Under the pieces are notes generated by a model that was not told the DNA's origin, did not search any database, and saw nothing but the letters and a program-made list of their open reading frames with translations. A program made the position numbers and the translations under genes. Shown piece by piece: positions 14,768 to 21,486 of a stretch of DNA of 25,941 bases (position 1 is its first letter; each line of letters begins with the position of its first letter). This stretch comes from a virus. The stretch is taken from positions 1 to 25,941 of the IMG/VR virus record IMGVR_UViG_3300046752_000087. The stretch is one strand, 5' to 3'.

Positions 14768-15222
14768 CAGAGTTTCTTTAATACTAACGACGTTGGTACG
14801 GATATGTTTCTTCCGTTGACAGTGGTTACAAATTCTTCGGAGGGAATCAAACCAATATCTGCCCACTCAGAGTTTTCAATGCTGTAATAGGGTGATAAAA
14901 CATTACTTCGCAAGTATTTATGCAGAGTAACAGGAGGTGGTGACGGAGTGAACCCTGAGACCCGTGCTTGAGGTGGTAGATAGTGTACATTAGCACCCCA
15001 AAAGTGGTTCGTTGACTCACCTATGACATACACCAAAGGATATTTGTCCCAGAACTGATACTTCTCTGCATACTCTGCTGCATACTGGAAAGTACATACT
15101 CCTCCCACAGCAGGACCATCTATACCACGACCTGATAGGTAGAAGAACAATTGACTCCTCCACCAAGAAGGTGCCTGTGCTCTATTGTTTGCTAGATCTT
15201 TTAGATCTTGATAGACGCTCAT
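14767..15222 (-). CDS. Conserved-looking structural-type protein, unassigned (151 aa)
   Basis: I cannot name the family. The protein begins MSVYQDLKDLANNRAQAPSWWRSQ (a helical, basic start), and has a central YPLVYVIGEST block followed by WGANVHYLPPQAR (residues about 62-87). This Y-P-L-V-x-V-I...G-A-N-x-H-Y-L pattern looks like one I associate with phage tail and baseplate accessory proteins. The C-terminal half has NVLSPYYSIENSEWADIGLIPSEEF. Its position between gp4 and gp54 fits a tail or head-tail assembly role. Both ends overlap neighbours, so translation is coupled. Confidence 0.6.
   Translation of the reverse strand: MSVYQDLKDLANNRAQAPSWWRSQLFFYLSGRGIDGPAVGGVCTFQYAAEYAEKYQFWDKYPLVYVIGESTNHFWGANVHYLPPQARVSGFTPSPPPVTLHKYLRSNVLSPYYSIENSEWADIGLIPSEEFVTTVNGRNISVPTSLVLKKL
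14915..14922 (-). promoter_or_regulatory. Possible late promoter CATAAATA upstream of gp54
   Basis: CATAAATA on the minus strand fits an NATAAATA late consensus, 148 bases upstream of the gp54 ATG and inside the 151-residue gene. It could give extra late transcripts for gp54 and the tail genes beyond. It is in coding sequence and is not supported by other elements. Confidence 0.3.
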
Positions 15223-15653
15223 ACTTTGAGTTCTTTTTCTGTGAGTATAATAAATTTCATCTTACGATCTGCACAATACTCACGTGCTGCCTTCCACTTC
15301 GCCTGATTGACTCCGTACGTGGCAATCTCTGTCAATAATCTCTTAGTCTTCCTACCTTTTTTAGGTGGAAGAGTTTGTGCCTTGGGTTTTACCTCCACTA
15401 TATATTTAGTAGTACCAGAGGAAGTTCTTCCTTTGATGTAGAAGTCTGGAAAATATCTGTGTATTCTATTGTCAATAGGTGAGATATATGGAATGATTAT
15501 CTCCTCTGAACCCCATTCCATTACGTTTGCATTCTTATCGCACCATACCATTAATTTACGTTCCCACAAACTCCTATAAATAATATTCGTAGGGTCACCT
15601 TTGTATTTTCCTGGGTAACTAGGTCTGAACCTTCCAGAATAACTTCGCTGCAT
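15219..15653 (-). CDS. 4: Head completion protein gp4-like, TnsA/PD-(D/E)XK nuclease fold (144 aa)
   Basis: gp4 completes T4 heads before tail joining and is related in fold to TnsA-type endonucleases. The visible pattern is R-S-L-W-E-R-K (E31), W-x-S-E-E-I-I-I-P-Y, then HRYFPDFYI (D70), and VEVKP (E87, K89), which together give the E...PD...E-x-K catalytic set. The remaining part is basic and helical (KWKAAREYCADRKMKF). Size matches T4 gp4 (150). The ATG at 15651-15653 is directly back to back with the gp48 ATG (CATATG), so its promoter must lie within gp48. No TATTTATA is found there; the nearest AT-rich site is around 15880. Confidence 0.83.
   Translation of the reverse strand: MQRSYSGRFRPSYPGKYKGDPTNIIYRSLWERKLMVWCDKNANVMEWGSEEIIIPYISPIDNRIHRYFPDFYIKGRTSSGTTKYIVEVKPKAQTLPPKKGRKTKRLLTEIATYGVNQAKWKAAREYCADRKMKFIILTEKELKV
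15575..15582 (+). promoter_or_regulatory. T4-type late promoter TATAAATA for gp48-gp53
   Basis: A perfect TATAAATA on the plus strand, inside the oppositely transcribed gp4 gene, 71 bases upstream of the gp48 ATG. It is the only full match on the plus strand that I found and fits the only plus-strand operon. Late transcription would need phage sigma factor gp55 and co-activator gp33; a gp33 candidate is encoded at 19541-19786. Confidence 0.65.
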
Positions 15654-16748
15654 ATGACTACCCCACTAGTTTACCCAAGAACATTGCCGACCGATATACT
15701 CGGGTCGAGACGTGAGATCTCTCGTGAAGATACTTTTGCGACTAAACTCGTAGATTATCTTAAAATTCAAGTGTACGATCCTCAACAGGGTGGTAATCCT
15801 TATACTTATGTAGGTAACAACGGTAAACCCGTAGCAGAACCTTTTAGAAATGCATCTGATGCAGGATTAGTTGGTAATGTATTTTTATATTTACCTAATG
15901 GTTTACAAGAAAATTATACAGCGATGTATAATGAAACCACTTTAGGTGCAGCAGGTCTTGGTGCTATGCAAGCAGCATCAAATCCGACTCAAGGAAATGC
16001 TGTTAATACTCTACAAGAAACAGCAGGATCTTTAAAACCAGAGTTTTTAATGAACTCAATATCATCTGCTATTGGTACAGTTAACTCTACTCTAGGTGCA
16101 GGTGGAGATATTGATGGCAATGCTTTGTCTGCCATTGCAACTAAGAAAATATTCAACCCATACCAAGAAGTTACATTCAAAGGTGTGGCATATAGAAACC
16201 ACACATTTAACTTTAAGATTGCACCACGTAATGCTAAGGAAGCACAAGAAGCACTAGGTATATTCAAACTCCTTCGTTTTGCTATGCATCCTACGATGTC
16301 TGGTAGTAATGCTGATGCGATCAAGAAGATGTTTAAGTTAGGTCTCACCAGCACTGATCAAGAAACTAGAGATAATGCAGAAAAAGCAACAAATGCTCTT
16401 TCAACAGGGAATGGTACTGATGTAGGAACTCTGAACAACGCTAGGTTCCTAAACATTCCAAACTATTTCAGACTCGGTATTGTTCGTGTCAAAGCACAAG
16501 AGACTGAGAGTGGTGATGATCTTAGGATTACAGGCAATGGTGGTATGCTCAAGAGTATTCACTCATTCCCTTCCAAGGTTGTACTTGAGAATCTACAGTT
16601 GAATACATCACCTGATAACTTTATGAATACTTTGAGAGACATTACTGATAACACTTGGGACTATGGTCCAGTTGCATATACAATGACTCTCACCTTCAAG
16701 GAAACTCAATTCCTTACTTCAGATATGTTTGCAAGAGGAGGTTCCTAA
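15654..16748 (+). CDS. 48: Baseplate tail tube cap gp48-like (364 aa)
   Basis: gp48 caps the baseplate hub and forms, with gp54, the platform for tail tube growth. The length equals that of T4 gp48 (364). The N-terminal part starts with YPRTLPTDILGSRREISRED, then DYLKIQVYDP; the centre has low-complexity Ala/Gly segments; the most typical part is IFNPYQEVTFKGVAYRNHTFNFK (residues about 165-190) followed by a helix and a C-terminal tube-like sheet (VVLENLQLNTSP, AYTMTLTFKETQFL). The gene begins one base after the gp4 start and ends TAATG, so gp53 is coupled. Fold match is clear; the rest is context. Confidence 0.85.
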   Translation: MTTPLVYPRTLPTDILGSRREISREDTFATKLVDYLKIQVYDPQQGGNPYTYVGNNGKPVAEPFRNASDAGLVGNVFLYLPNGLQENYTAMYNETTLGAAGLGAMQAASNPTQGNAVNTLQETAGSLKPEFLMNSISSAIGTVNSTLGAGGDIDGNALSAIATKKIFNPYQEVTFKGVAYRNHTFNFKIAPRNAKEAQEALGIFKLLRFAMHPTMSGSNADAIKKMFKLGLTSTDQETRDNAEKATNALSTGNGTDVGTLNNARFLNIPNYFRLGIVRVKAQETESGDDLRITGNGGMLKSIHSFPSKVVLENLQLNTSPDNFMNTLRDITDNTWDYGPVAYTMTLTFKETQFLTSDMFARGGS

Positions 16749-17695
16749 TGGCATATTTTAAATATTTACCTAACGTATATGTAAGAAACAGAACGTTCCT
16801 TAATGGTACCCATCCATATGAACTGACTGTTAATATCTTCCGTCGTATTAAGATCCGAGATCTATACAAAGGAGAACTTTTAGGGTTCACTAAGTATGCT
16901 ATCAAAGATAACGAACGTCCTGATCAAATTGCAAAGAATGCATATGGTGATAGTGGATTAGACTGGATTGTTTTACTTGTGAACAACATCATCAATGTAA
17001 ACACTGAATGGCCAGTGACAAGAGAGGACCTTTATAAGATATGTGTAGACAGATTCGGTACTGTAGATAGTGTACATCACTATGAAACTAAAGAGGTTAA
17101 AGGTCAGAATGGTGAAGTGATTCTACCTGAAGGTCTTCAAGTCAATGAGAATTTTCAGTACATCAAACCAGATGGTACCCTGACTCCTAAGAATGATTCT
17201 CGTAGACCTGTCAGTAACTATGAAACGATGGATGAAGAGAATGAATTCAAACGTCAGATCTATTTGCTACGTGGTGCATACGTTGATGACTTTGTGAATG
17301 AGTTCAGAAGACTCAGCAAGTATCTACCTAATGATGAAGTAGATTCTGATGGCAATAAGAAAACCCCTACCACACTGGCAGAGGAGTTCATTGGTATTAC
17401 TAACTATAGAAAACCAAGTCAGAGCACAGCGTCAACTGGTTCTGCACGTGGTGGTGGATCATCTACTGCTCTCATTGCATCTGGTGGTGGGTCAGGTACT
17501 GCAGGTGTTGCAGCAGCAGTAGCAACAGAAGTAACTACTGGGACTAGCAGTACAGGTACAACAAGTAATAGCACTACATCATACAATACAGAGACAGCAA
17601 GCAGCAGTTCGTCATCATCCAGTTCCAGTTCTAGTTCTTCCTCATCTAGTTCTTCTTCATCCTCTGGATCATCTGGATCCTCAGGAGGATATTAA
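16748..17695 (+). CDS. 53: Baseplate wedge protein gp53-like with polyserine tail (315 aa)
   Basis: gp53 joins baseplate wedges in T4. The start is ATG 16748-16750, preceded by AGAGGAGG and overlapping the gp48 stop (TAATG). The first 105 residues fit gp53: FKYLPNVYVRN, then IRDLYKGELLGFTKYAIKD and a LysM-like NERPDQIAKNAYGDSGLDWIV. Residues to about 235 form the remaining wedge domain. The last about 80 residues are Gly/Ser/Thr-rich and end in 22 consecutive Ser, then GSSGSSGGY. T4 gp53 has 196 residues, so the tail is an addition. The Ser run uses all six Ser codons, so it is not a simple slipped repeat and is probably maintained as protein. Confidence 0.85.
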   Translation: MAYFKYLPNVYVRNRTFLNGTHPYELTVNIFRRIKIRDLYKGELLGFTKYAIKDNERPDQIAKNAYGDSGLDWIVLLVNNIINVNTEWPVTREDLYKICVDRFGTVDSVHHYETKEVKGQNGEVILPEGLQVNENFQYIKPDGTLTPKNDSRRPVSNYETMDEENEFKRQIYLLRGAYVDDFVNEFRRLSKYLPNDEVDSDGNKKTPTTLAEEFIGITNYRKPSQSTASTGSARGGGSSTALIASGGGSGTAGVAAAVATEVTTGTSSTGTTSNSTTSYNTETASSSSSSSSSSSSSSSSSSSSSSGSSGSSGGY

Positions 17696-17937
17696 TGCTT
17701 TGTATTGAAGGAGCACAATCTCTTAAATTAGAGTGTGCTCTTCGTGAATTAGGGTTTGTAGATATAGGTTGGAAAACTGTAGCACACGCAGGTATATTTT
17801 TTGTGCAACCAGTAGGAGTTCCTGATGTTCCAGACGGAGATCTCCTAGGATTTCTTGTGACTATTCCATACGCAGAATGGCGGCGTCCTAAACTTAAGAC
17901 GACCGCCAAACTTGCTTTAGATTATGCTCTAGGTTAG
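17695..17937 (+). CDS. Hypothetical protein (80 aa), end of plus-strand operon
   Basis: Not recognised. ATG 17695-17697 overlaps the gp53 stop (TAATG) and follows a strong AGGAGG. The protein is compact and mixed alpha/beta (IEGAQSLKLECALRELGFVDIGW, then IFFVQPVGVPDVPDG and FLVTIPYAEW), with a Lys/Arg-rich segment and a helical end (TTAKLALDYALG). It is the last plus-strand gene. Its stop overlaps the stop of the convergent His-rich gene by four bases, and no good terminator lies between them. A role in baseplate assembly is inferred only from the operon. Confidence 0.68.
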   Translation: MLCIEGAQSLKLECALRELGFVDIGWKTVAHAGIFFVQPVGVPDVPDGDLLGFLVTIPYAEWRRPKLKTTAKLALDYALG

Positions 17938-18218
17938 AAACACCAACCGTTTTTCTTGTAGATATAACACGGTGTTCCGTGTTCGTTATGCTTATTAGGT
18001 GTGAAGTATTCACCGTGATTGTGATCACCGTGGTAGTGATGATGTCTTCGCTTGGGGACTGGTGTGTACCAACAGTTCCAAGTCTCAAACAATTTATCGT
18101 AAGTGCAATGTGAGGGTTCAACCTCAAAATTACCACTTCTCAACCTCGGTGCACGGTGGTGTGCCATCGCAGGTGTAGCGACAGACAGTAGCAGTAGTGC
18201 GATGGCAAACTTCTTCAT
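17934..18218 (-). CDS. His-rich secreted small protein (94 aa)
   Basis: Residues 1-20 form a signal peptide (MKKFAIALLLLSVATPAMA) with an A-x-A cleavage site. The mature part is short and has 11 His, concentrated in RRHHHYHGDHNHGE and KHNEHG, and four Cys (HCTY, NCWY, PCYI, WCF) that could form two disulfides. This composition suggests a periplasmic metal-binding protein (zinc, nickel or copper), though no family is recognised. Start: ATG 18216-18218, after a clear ribosome binding site (AAAGGAA). It follows gp32 by eight bases and is probably cotranscribed. Confidence 0.72.
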   Translation of the reverse strand: MKKFAIALLLLSVATPAMAHHRAPRLRSGNFEVEPSHCTYDKLFETWNCWYTPVPKRRHHHYHGDHNHGEYFTPNKHNEHGTPCYIYKKNGWCF

Positions 18219-18226
18219 AGGTTCCT

Positions 18227-19144
18227 TTACTCTTCTTCTGCTAGTTTAGCAAAGTAAGACAGAGTATCGTCCTCACCTGTGCCACTTGTTGAAGTGGACA
18301 CTTGTTCAGTCCAAGATGGTCCTGCTGTAGCACTGATAGTGGGAGCAGGTCCACGTCCTTCAGACTCGTCTTCAAGAGACTCATCAACCTGCAGAGCAGC
18401 AGTCTTAGGACCAAGCACAGACTTCAAACGTGCCTCAAGTTCTTCATAAGACTTGAATTGATCTGGTGAAGTAAACGATGCAAGATCGTGTGCCTGACCA
18501 TAAACCTCTTCAAGTTTATCATCATCAAAACTACCTAGAGTTTGTGGTGAAGTGAACGTTGAGTCATCATAGTTCCAGTAACCTGCAACCTGCTTGATCT
18601 TCAACTTGAAGTCAGCACCCTTCCAAAGATCGAAAGGATTGAATGCGGGTTCTGGATCGTAATCATTCTCATTGGGTTGCATCTTTGCCATAATCTTGTC
18701 AAAGATACGCTTGCCATACTTATAGAGAAATACTTTCCCTTCGTTCTCAGGATTCAATGGATCCTTTACAACGTAGATGTTACTGTAGTATGACAGTTTA
18801 CGCTTTTGTTTACGTGCGATTTCTTTATCAGACTCGATACCAGAATTCCAGAGTGAAGAGTTCAGTGCAGAGACTGGATCCTTCTGTCCGAGAGTGGTAA
18901 GAGAATTCTCGATGAACCAACCGCCAGGTCCTTGGAATGCGTGACTCCAAACCTGTGCCCAAGGAAGTTCTGCTCCCTCAGATTCTGGAAGGAAACGGAT
19001 CACTGCGAATCCATTACCTGCTTTATCTACCTGTGGTTTCCAGAAGCGTTCATCAACCTTCTTTCCTCCACTGCTCATCTTCTCAATTTCCTTAGTCAAG
19101 TTAGCGAACTTACCTGACTTCTTTTTAAGATCTGCGAATGCCAT
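18227..19144 (-). CDS. 32: Single-stranded DNA-binding protein gp32 (305 aa)
   Basis: gp32 coats single-stranded DNA during replication and recombination. The N-terminal basic segment (KKKSGKFANLTKEIEK), the KQKRKLSYYSNIYVVKDP core segment, VFLYKYGKRIFDKI, the core region to about residue 240, and the acidic C-terminus (EDDTLSYFAKLAEEE) match T4 gp32 (301 residues) in order and length. Notably the protein has no Cys at all: the segment matching the T4 zinc site reads WSHAFQGPGGWFIENSLTT. The zinc of T4 gp32 must therefore be absent or replaced. Leader 19145-19202 carries a hairpin candidate for autoregulation. ATG at 19142-19144 has no obvious ribosome binding site. Confidence 0.88.
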   Translation of the reverse strand: MAFADLKKKSGKFANLTKEIEKMSSGGKKVDERFWKPQVDKAGNGFAVIRFLPESEGAELPWAQVWSHAFQGPGGWFIENSLTTLGQKDPVSALNSSLWNSGIESDKEIARKQKRKLSYYSNIYVVKDPLNPENEGKVFLYKYGKRIFDKIMAKMQPNENDYDPEPAFNPFDLWKGADFKLKIKQVAGYWNYDDSTFTSPQTLGSFDDDKLEEVYGQAHDLASFTSPDQFKSYEELEARLKSVLGPKTAALQVDESLEDESEGRGPAPTISATAGPSWTEQVSTSTSGTGEDDTLSYFAKLAEEE

Positions 19145-19202
19145 TTGTATTAGTGTTAGTGTTTTTGTGTGATTGTACTACCCATATAGGGTAACGTACT
19201 AT
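19145..19202 (-). promoter_or_regulatory. gp32 leader with hairpin, possible autoregulatory site
   Basis: The 58-base leader has, near its 5' end, a hairpin with arms TACCC and GGGTA around TATAT, extended by outer GTAC pairs past a two-base bulge. It is followed by about 30 bases of A/C-rich sequence almost free of G that looks unstructured and leads to the ATG. In T4 the gp32 leader has a pseudoknot followed by an unstructured stretch, which gp32 binds to repress its own translation. The arrangement here is similar, though I see only a simple hairpin. A CTAAATA element (19200-19207) lies just upstream. Confidence 0.42.
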
Positions 19203-19207
19203 TTAGT
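19200..19207 (-). promoter_or_regulatory. Candidate promoter-like element ACTAAATA before gp32
   Basis: ACTAAATA on the minus strand, two changes from TATAAATA, overlaps the stop of the 113-residue gene and lies about 55 bases before the gp32 ATG. The spacing fits a leader with the hairpin. It shares CTAAATAGTACG with 10796-10807. Confidence 0.3.
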
Positions 19208-19544
19208 TGTTGTCAAGGTGCTCTCTACGCATATCCTTGAGTTTTGTCTCCATATCATCAAGAACTTCATTGATGTGCTTGCCTCCAGAATACATCTCTG
19301 AAAGCGTATCAATTTTGAACTTGATGTCTGCTGCCTCCTTGTCCTGATGTGCCATCAGAGCAAGTCTAGCATAGAAAACCTTTTGTTTGGCGATCAGTTC
19401 TAGAGTTCCCTCTAGGTGCTCTCGCCTGCCTTCATCATCTAGTTCAGTAAACTTTACTGATAGTTTTGCTAGTTCGAGATAGAGTTTCTCCATCTCTTTT
19501 ACTTCACCACGTACGACTTCTGATTCGTAAAATGGATTGGTCAT
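19203..19544 (-). CDS. Coiled-coil hypothetical protein (113 aa)
   Basis: Not recognised. The protein is almost all helix with charged heptads (VKEMEKLYLELAKLSVKFTEL, EGTLELIAKQKVFYARLALM, EVLDDMETKLKDMRREH). In T4 the helicase loader gene 59 lies between genes 33 and 32, but gp59 is twice this length and I see no similarity. It could be a small accessory of the replication or recombination machinery, but that is inferred only from context. ATG 19542-19544 overlaps the gp33 stop as ATGA. Confidence 0.68.
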   Translation of the reverse strand: MTNPFYESEVVRGEVKEMEKLYLELAKLSVKFTELDDEGRREHLEGTLELIAKQKVFYARLALMAHQDKEAADIKFKIDTLSEMYSGGKHINEVLDDMETKLKDMRREHLDNN

Positions 19545-19786
19545 ATTGGTAGGACTCCCCTTGATGTTCGTTTAACATAATTTAACTCTTGGGCATTAAA
19601 CTTAATCTTATCCTTCAGCGGTTTGCTGATGAGTTTGTTGACAGTATCCACCTCAATGTCAAGATCATCGCAGACAACAATGACTGCATCAATATAGTTG
19701 ACAAGACCGTTGCTGTTTTTGACAACATCTTCAACCGCAGCAGAAAATTTTGCTTGTGTCATAAATTTGTCTTTGTATTCCTTCAT
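19541..19786 (-). CDS. 33: Late-transcription co-activator gp33-like (81 aa)
   Basis: gp33 links RNA polymerase to the sliding clamp at late promoters in T4 (112 residues there). The visible pattern, FSAAVEDVVKNSNGLVNYIDAVIVVCDD, then DTVNKLISKPLKDKIKFNAQELNYVKR and a hydrophobic C-terminal tail (GVLPI), fits the short cyanophage form as I know it. Order 33-x-32 in the same operon is as in T4. The hydrophobic C-terminus could bind the sliding clamp. TATAAATA promoters in the window fit. The start ATG 19784-19786 overlaps the preceding TGA; a later ATG (MTQAKFS) is possible. Confidence 0.62.
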   Translation of the reverse strand: MKEYKDKFMTQAKFSAAVEDVVKNSNGLVNYIDAVIVVCDDLDIEVDTVNKLISKPLKDKIKFNAQELNYVKRTSRGVLPI

Positions 19787-20454
19787 TGTAGTTTATCCTG
19801 CATAAATTCGTTGATGTATTCGACAAGTAGTTGGTAATAATAATCAAGGTCTGTCTTCTGAATGATCTGCATAGATCCTTCTTCAGTAGAAATAATAGTT
19901 ACAATACTATCAACCTTGACACCACACCGCTCGTAATACATCACAGCGTATGCAGTTTCTTGAACAAAGTAGTTCTCGATCCAGGATTCCTTCTTGGGTT
20001 TAGTAGAAGTTTTGAAATCAATGACTGATAACTTACCTTCATACTCAGCAATGCAGTCTACTCGACCTGCTATGCGAAGGTGATCACTGTAAAGAGGACT
20101 TTCAAGAAGATGAATGTTGTTAATGTTATTGAGAGTATCCTTAGCAGTCTTAAACATAAAAGATGCTAGTGGATTCTTCTCATCAAACTTGACAGTTTCA
20201 TTCTTCAGGTAACATTCTACCATACTATGAAACTTATTGCCACGTGAGGAAGCACGACCTGAGATCTTGTTTGCTTCCTTCTCGCCAACCCTCTTCCTCC
20301 ACTTCATAATTTTGTCCTTAGTCCTATGACCAGTGACTGTAGTGACGGATGGGTACCATTTGTTTTCACCAACTTCATAGAGACGAAGACCATTACTCTT
20401 GGTAACAGCATTCATCTCAGTCAGTGGAACTGGAGGTCCCACTAAGTTAAACAT
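19783..20454 (-). CDS. PD-(D/E)XK exonuclease, Cas4/RecB-like (223 aa)
   Basis: The nuclease core is visible: the RGNKFHSMVE helix with H76, GRVDCIAEY with D133, then VIDFKT with D146 and K148, and the QETAYAVMYYE motif (165-175). These are the successive motifs of RecB-family nucleases. It has no Cys cluster like that of true Cas4 iron-sulfur proteins. The product is likely a DNA exonuclease or endonuclease that supports replication, recombination or host DNA breakdown. The gene lies between PhoH and gp33 and overlaps gp33 by four bases. Confidence 0.78.
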   Translation of the reverse strand: MFNLVGPPVPLTEMNAVTKSNGLRLYEVGENKWYPSVTTVTGHRTKDKIMKWRKRVGEKEANKISGRASSRGNKFHSMVECYLKNETVKFDEKNPLASFMFKTAKDTLNNINNIHLLESPLYSDHLRIAGRVDCIAEYEGKLSVIDFKTSTKPKKESWIENYFVQETAYAVMYYERCGVKVDSIVTIISTEEGSMQIIQKTDLDYYYQLLVEYINEFMQDKLQ

Positions 20455-20456
20455 AA

Positions 20457-21209
20457 TTAAAATCCTAGATTGATTTTACTGATCAGATACTCACGTACCA
20501 GACCAGAACGCACGATGTCTTCGATACCAAATTCTACGCAGTCAAACGAACTCATTGTTTGAATGATCTTCATAAAATCTAGGACACCATTTTTTTCATT
20601 TGTTTTGATGAGGTCAGACTGTGTGTAGTCACCTGCAAAGATGATCTTACAGTTCTCTCCCACCCTAGTAATTATACTATCAAGTTCGTGAAAGTTCAAG
20701 TTACTGAACTCATCGACGATAACAATACAATTATCCATCGTGACACCACGGATGAATGATGTTGACCAGAATGAAATAGTTTCCTGTGCTCTAAGATTAT
20801 CGTAAAGCATTTCGAATGCAGCATCATCTGGCATTTCGAACATATACTTTACCATATTCTTATAAGGAATCTGGTATAGGTTTGACTTGTCTTCGTGGTC
20901 ACCTGGAAGGAAACCAATCTCTCTTGTAGGTACAAGAGAACGAACCATATAAACCTTTTCATAGGCAGTGGAAGGTTCTAGAACCTCCTTGAGTGCCATA
21001 TAAAGACTGATAAATGTTTTACCAGTACCTGCTGCACCGTGTAGGCATAGGTTTTTACCTTCAGCATAAGACTTGAATACCCGCTCCTGATTAGTGGTGA
21101 TGGGTTCAATCGTCTTAAGATGTTCTTGATTGATTGGTTTCTTTCTTCGCATCTGTTTCGCTGAGCGTGAAAAGGATGAGACAGGTGTCTTTCTCTTGCG
21201 TTGTGGCAT
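20457..21209 (-). CDS. phoH: PhoH-like P-loop ATPase (250 aa)
   Basis: The PhoH ATPase domain is related to superfamily 1 helicases and is very common in cyanophages. After a basic leader (residues 1-30), the Walker A is HGAAGTGKT (57-65), and Walker B is VIVDEF (163-168). Other family blocks are present: VRSLVP, GFLPGDHEDK, FIRGVTMDNCI, and FAGDYTQSD. The ATG is preceded by the end of the 76-residue gene. The exact role is not known; RNA metabolism or phosphate stress functions have been proposed for the family. It is not specific to phosphate supply in phages. Confidence 0.9.
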   Translation of the reverse strand: MPQRKRKTPVSSFSRSAKQMRRKKPINQEHLKTIEPITTNQERVFKSYAEGKNLCLHGAAGTGKTFISLYMALKEVLEPSTAYEKVYMVRSLVPTREIGFLPGDHEDKSNLYQIPYKNMVKYMFEMPDDAAFEMLYDNLRAQETISFWSTSFIRGVTMDNCIVIVDEFSNLNFHELDSIITRVGENCKIIFAGDYTQSDLIKTNEKNGVLDFMKIIQTMSSFDCVEFGIEDIVRSGLVREYLISKINLGF

Positions 21210-21212
21210 AAT

Positions 21213-21443
21213 TTAGGTAAAGCGACTAAGGTTCGCTGCAGGGTGATCCTTTTGGATTTTTTGCATCACGTTTTTGAATCCTTCAGACTGCCTAGGTTTA
21301 CCATAGACAGTACCGTTGTGTTGATTACCCAAGTATCTTTCCAACTCAGGATGTTCTTCTTTGTATTTATCGAGGTCTTTGATCGACATAAAATTGGTTG
21401 TGATCTCACCTGATTCTTTGTTAATCCATTCGTAGGTTGGCAT
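21213..21443 (-). CDS. Small protein with FmdB-like N-terminus, no Cys (76 aa)
   Basis: It begins MPTYEWINKESGE, like the MPTYEY start of FmdB-type zinc ribbons, but has no Cys at all, so no zinc knuckle. The remainder is charged and helical (LDKYKEEHPELERYL) and ends in KNVMQKIQKDHPAANLSRFT. It lies three bases upstream of PhoH and is probably cotranscribed. I know similar starts in cyanophage small proteins but cannot assign a function. Confidence 0.65.
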   Translation of the reverse strand: MPTYEWINKESGEITTNFMSIKDLDKYKEEHPELERYLGNQHNGTVYGKPRQSEGFKNVMQKIQKDHPAANLSRFT

Positions 21444-21486
21444 TTATCTTAGAATAATGTGGGTGTTGAGGGTAACTTTATATAGG

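Noticed and set aside
15989-16354. 121-codon minus-strand frame inside gp48
   Set aside because: gp48 has strong family features over the same bases; the antisense frame has no recognisable domain or start signal.
17932-17955. Terminator for the plus-strand operon
   Set aside because: There is a TTTTT run, but the stem is only GGTT/AACC, too weak to call.
19203-19544. Helicase loader gp59 by position between gp33 and gp32
   Set aside because: It is half the length of T4 gp59 and has coiled-coil composition with no similarity that I can see.
21364-21371. GATAAATA (late-promoter-like) inside the 76-residue gene
   Set aside because: It encodes Asp-Lys-Tyr in a conserved-looking stretch, and the downstream genes (PhoH and others) are not expected to be late genes.
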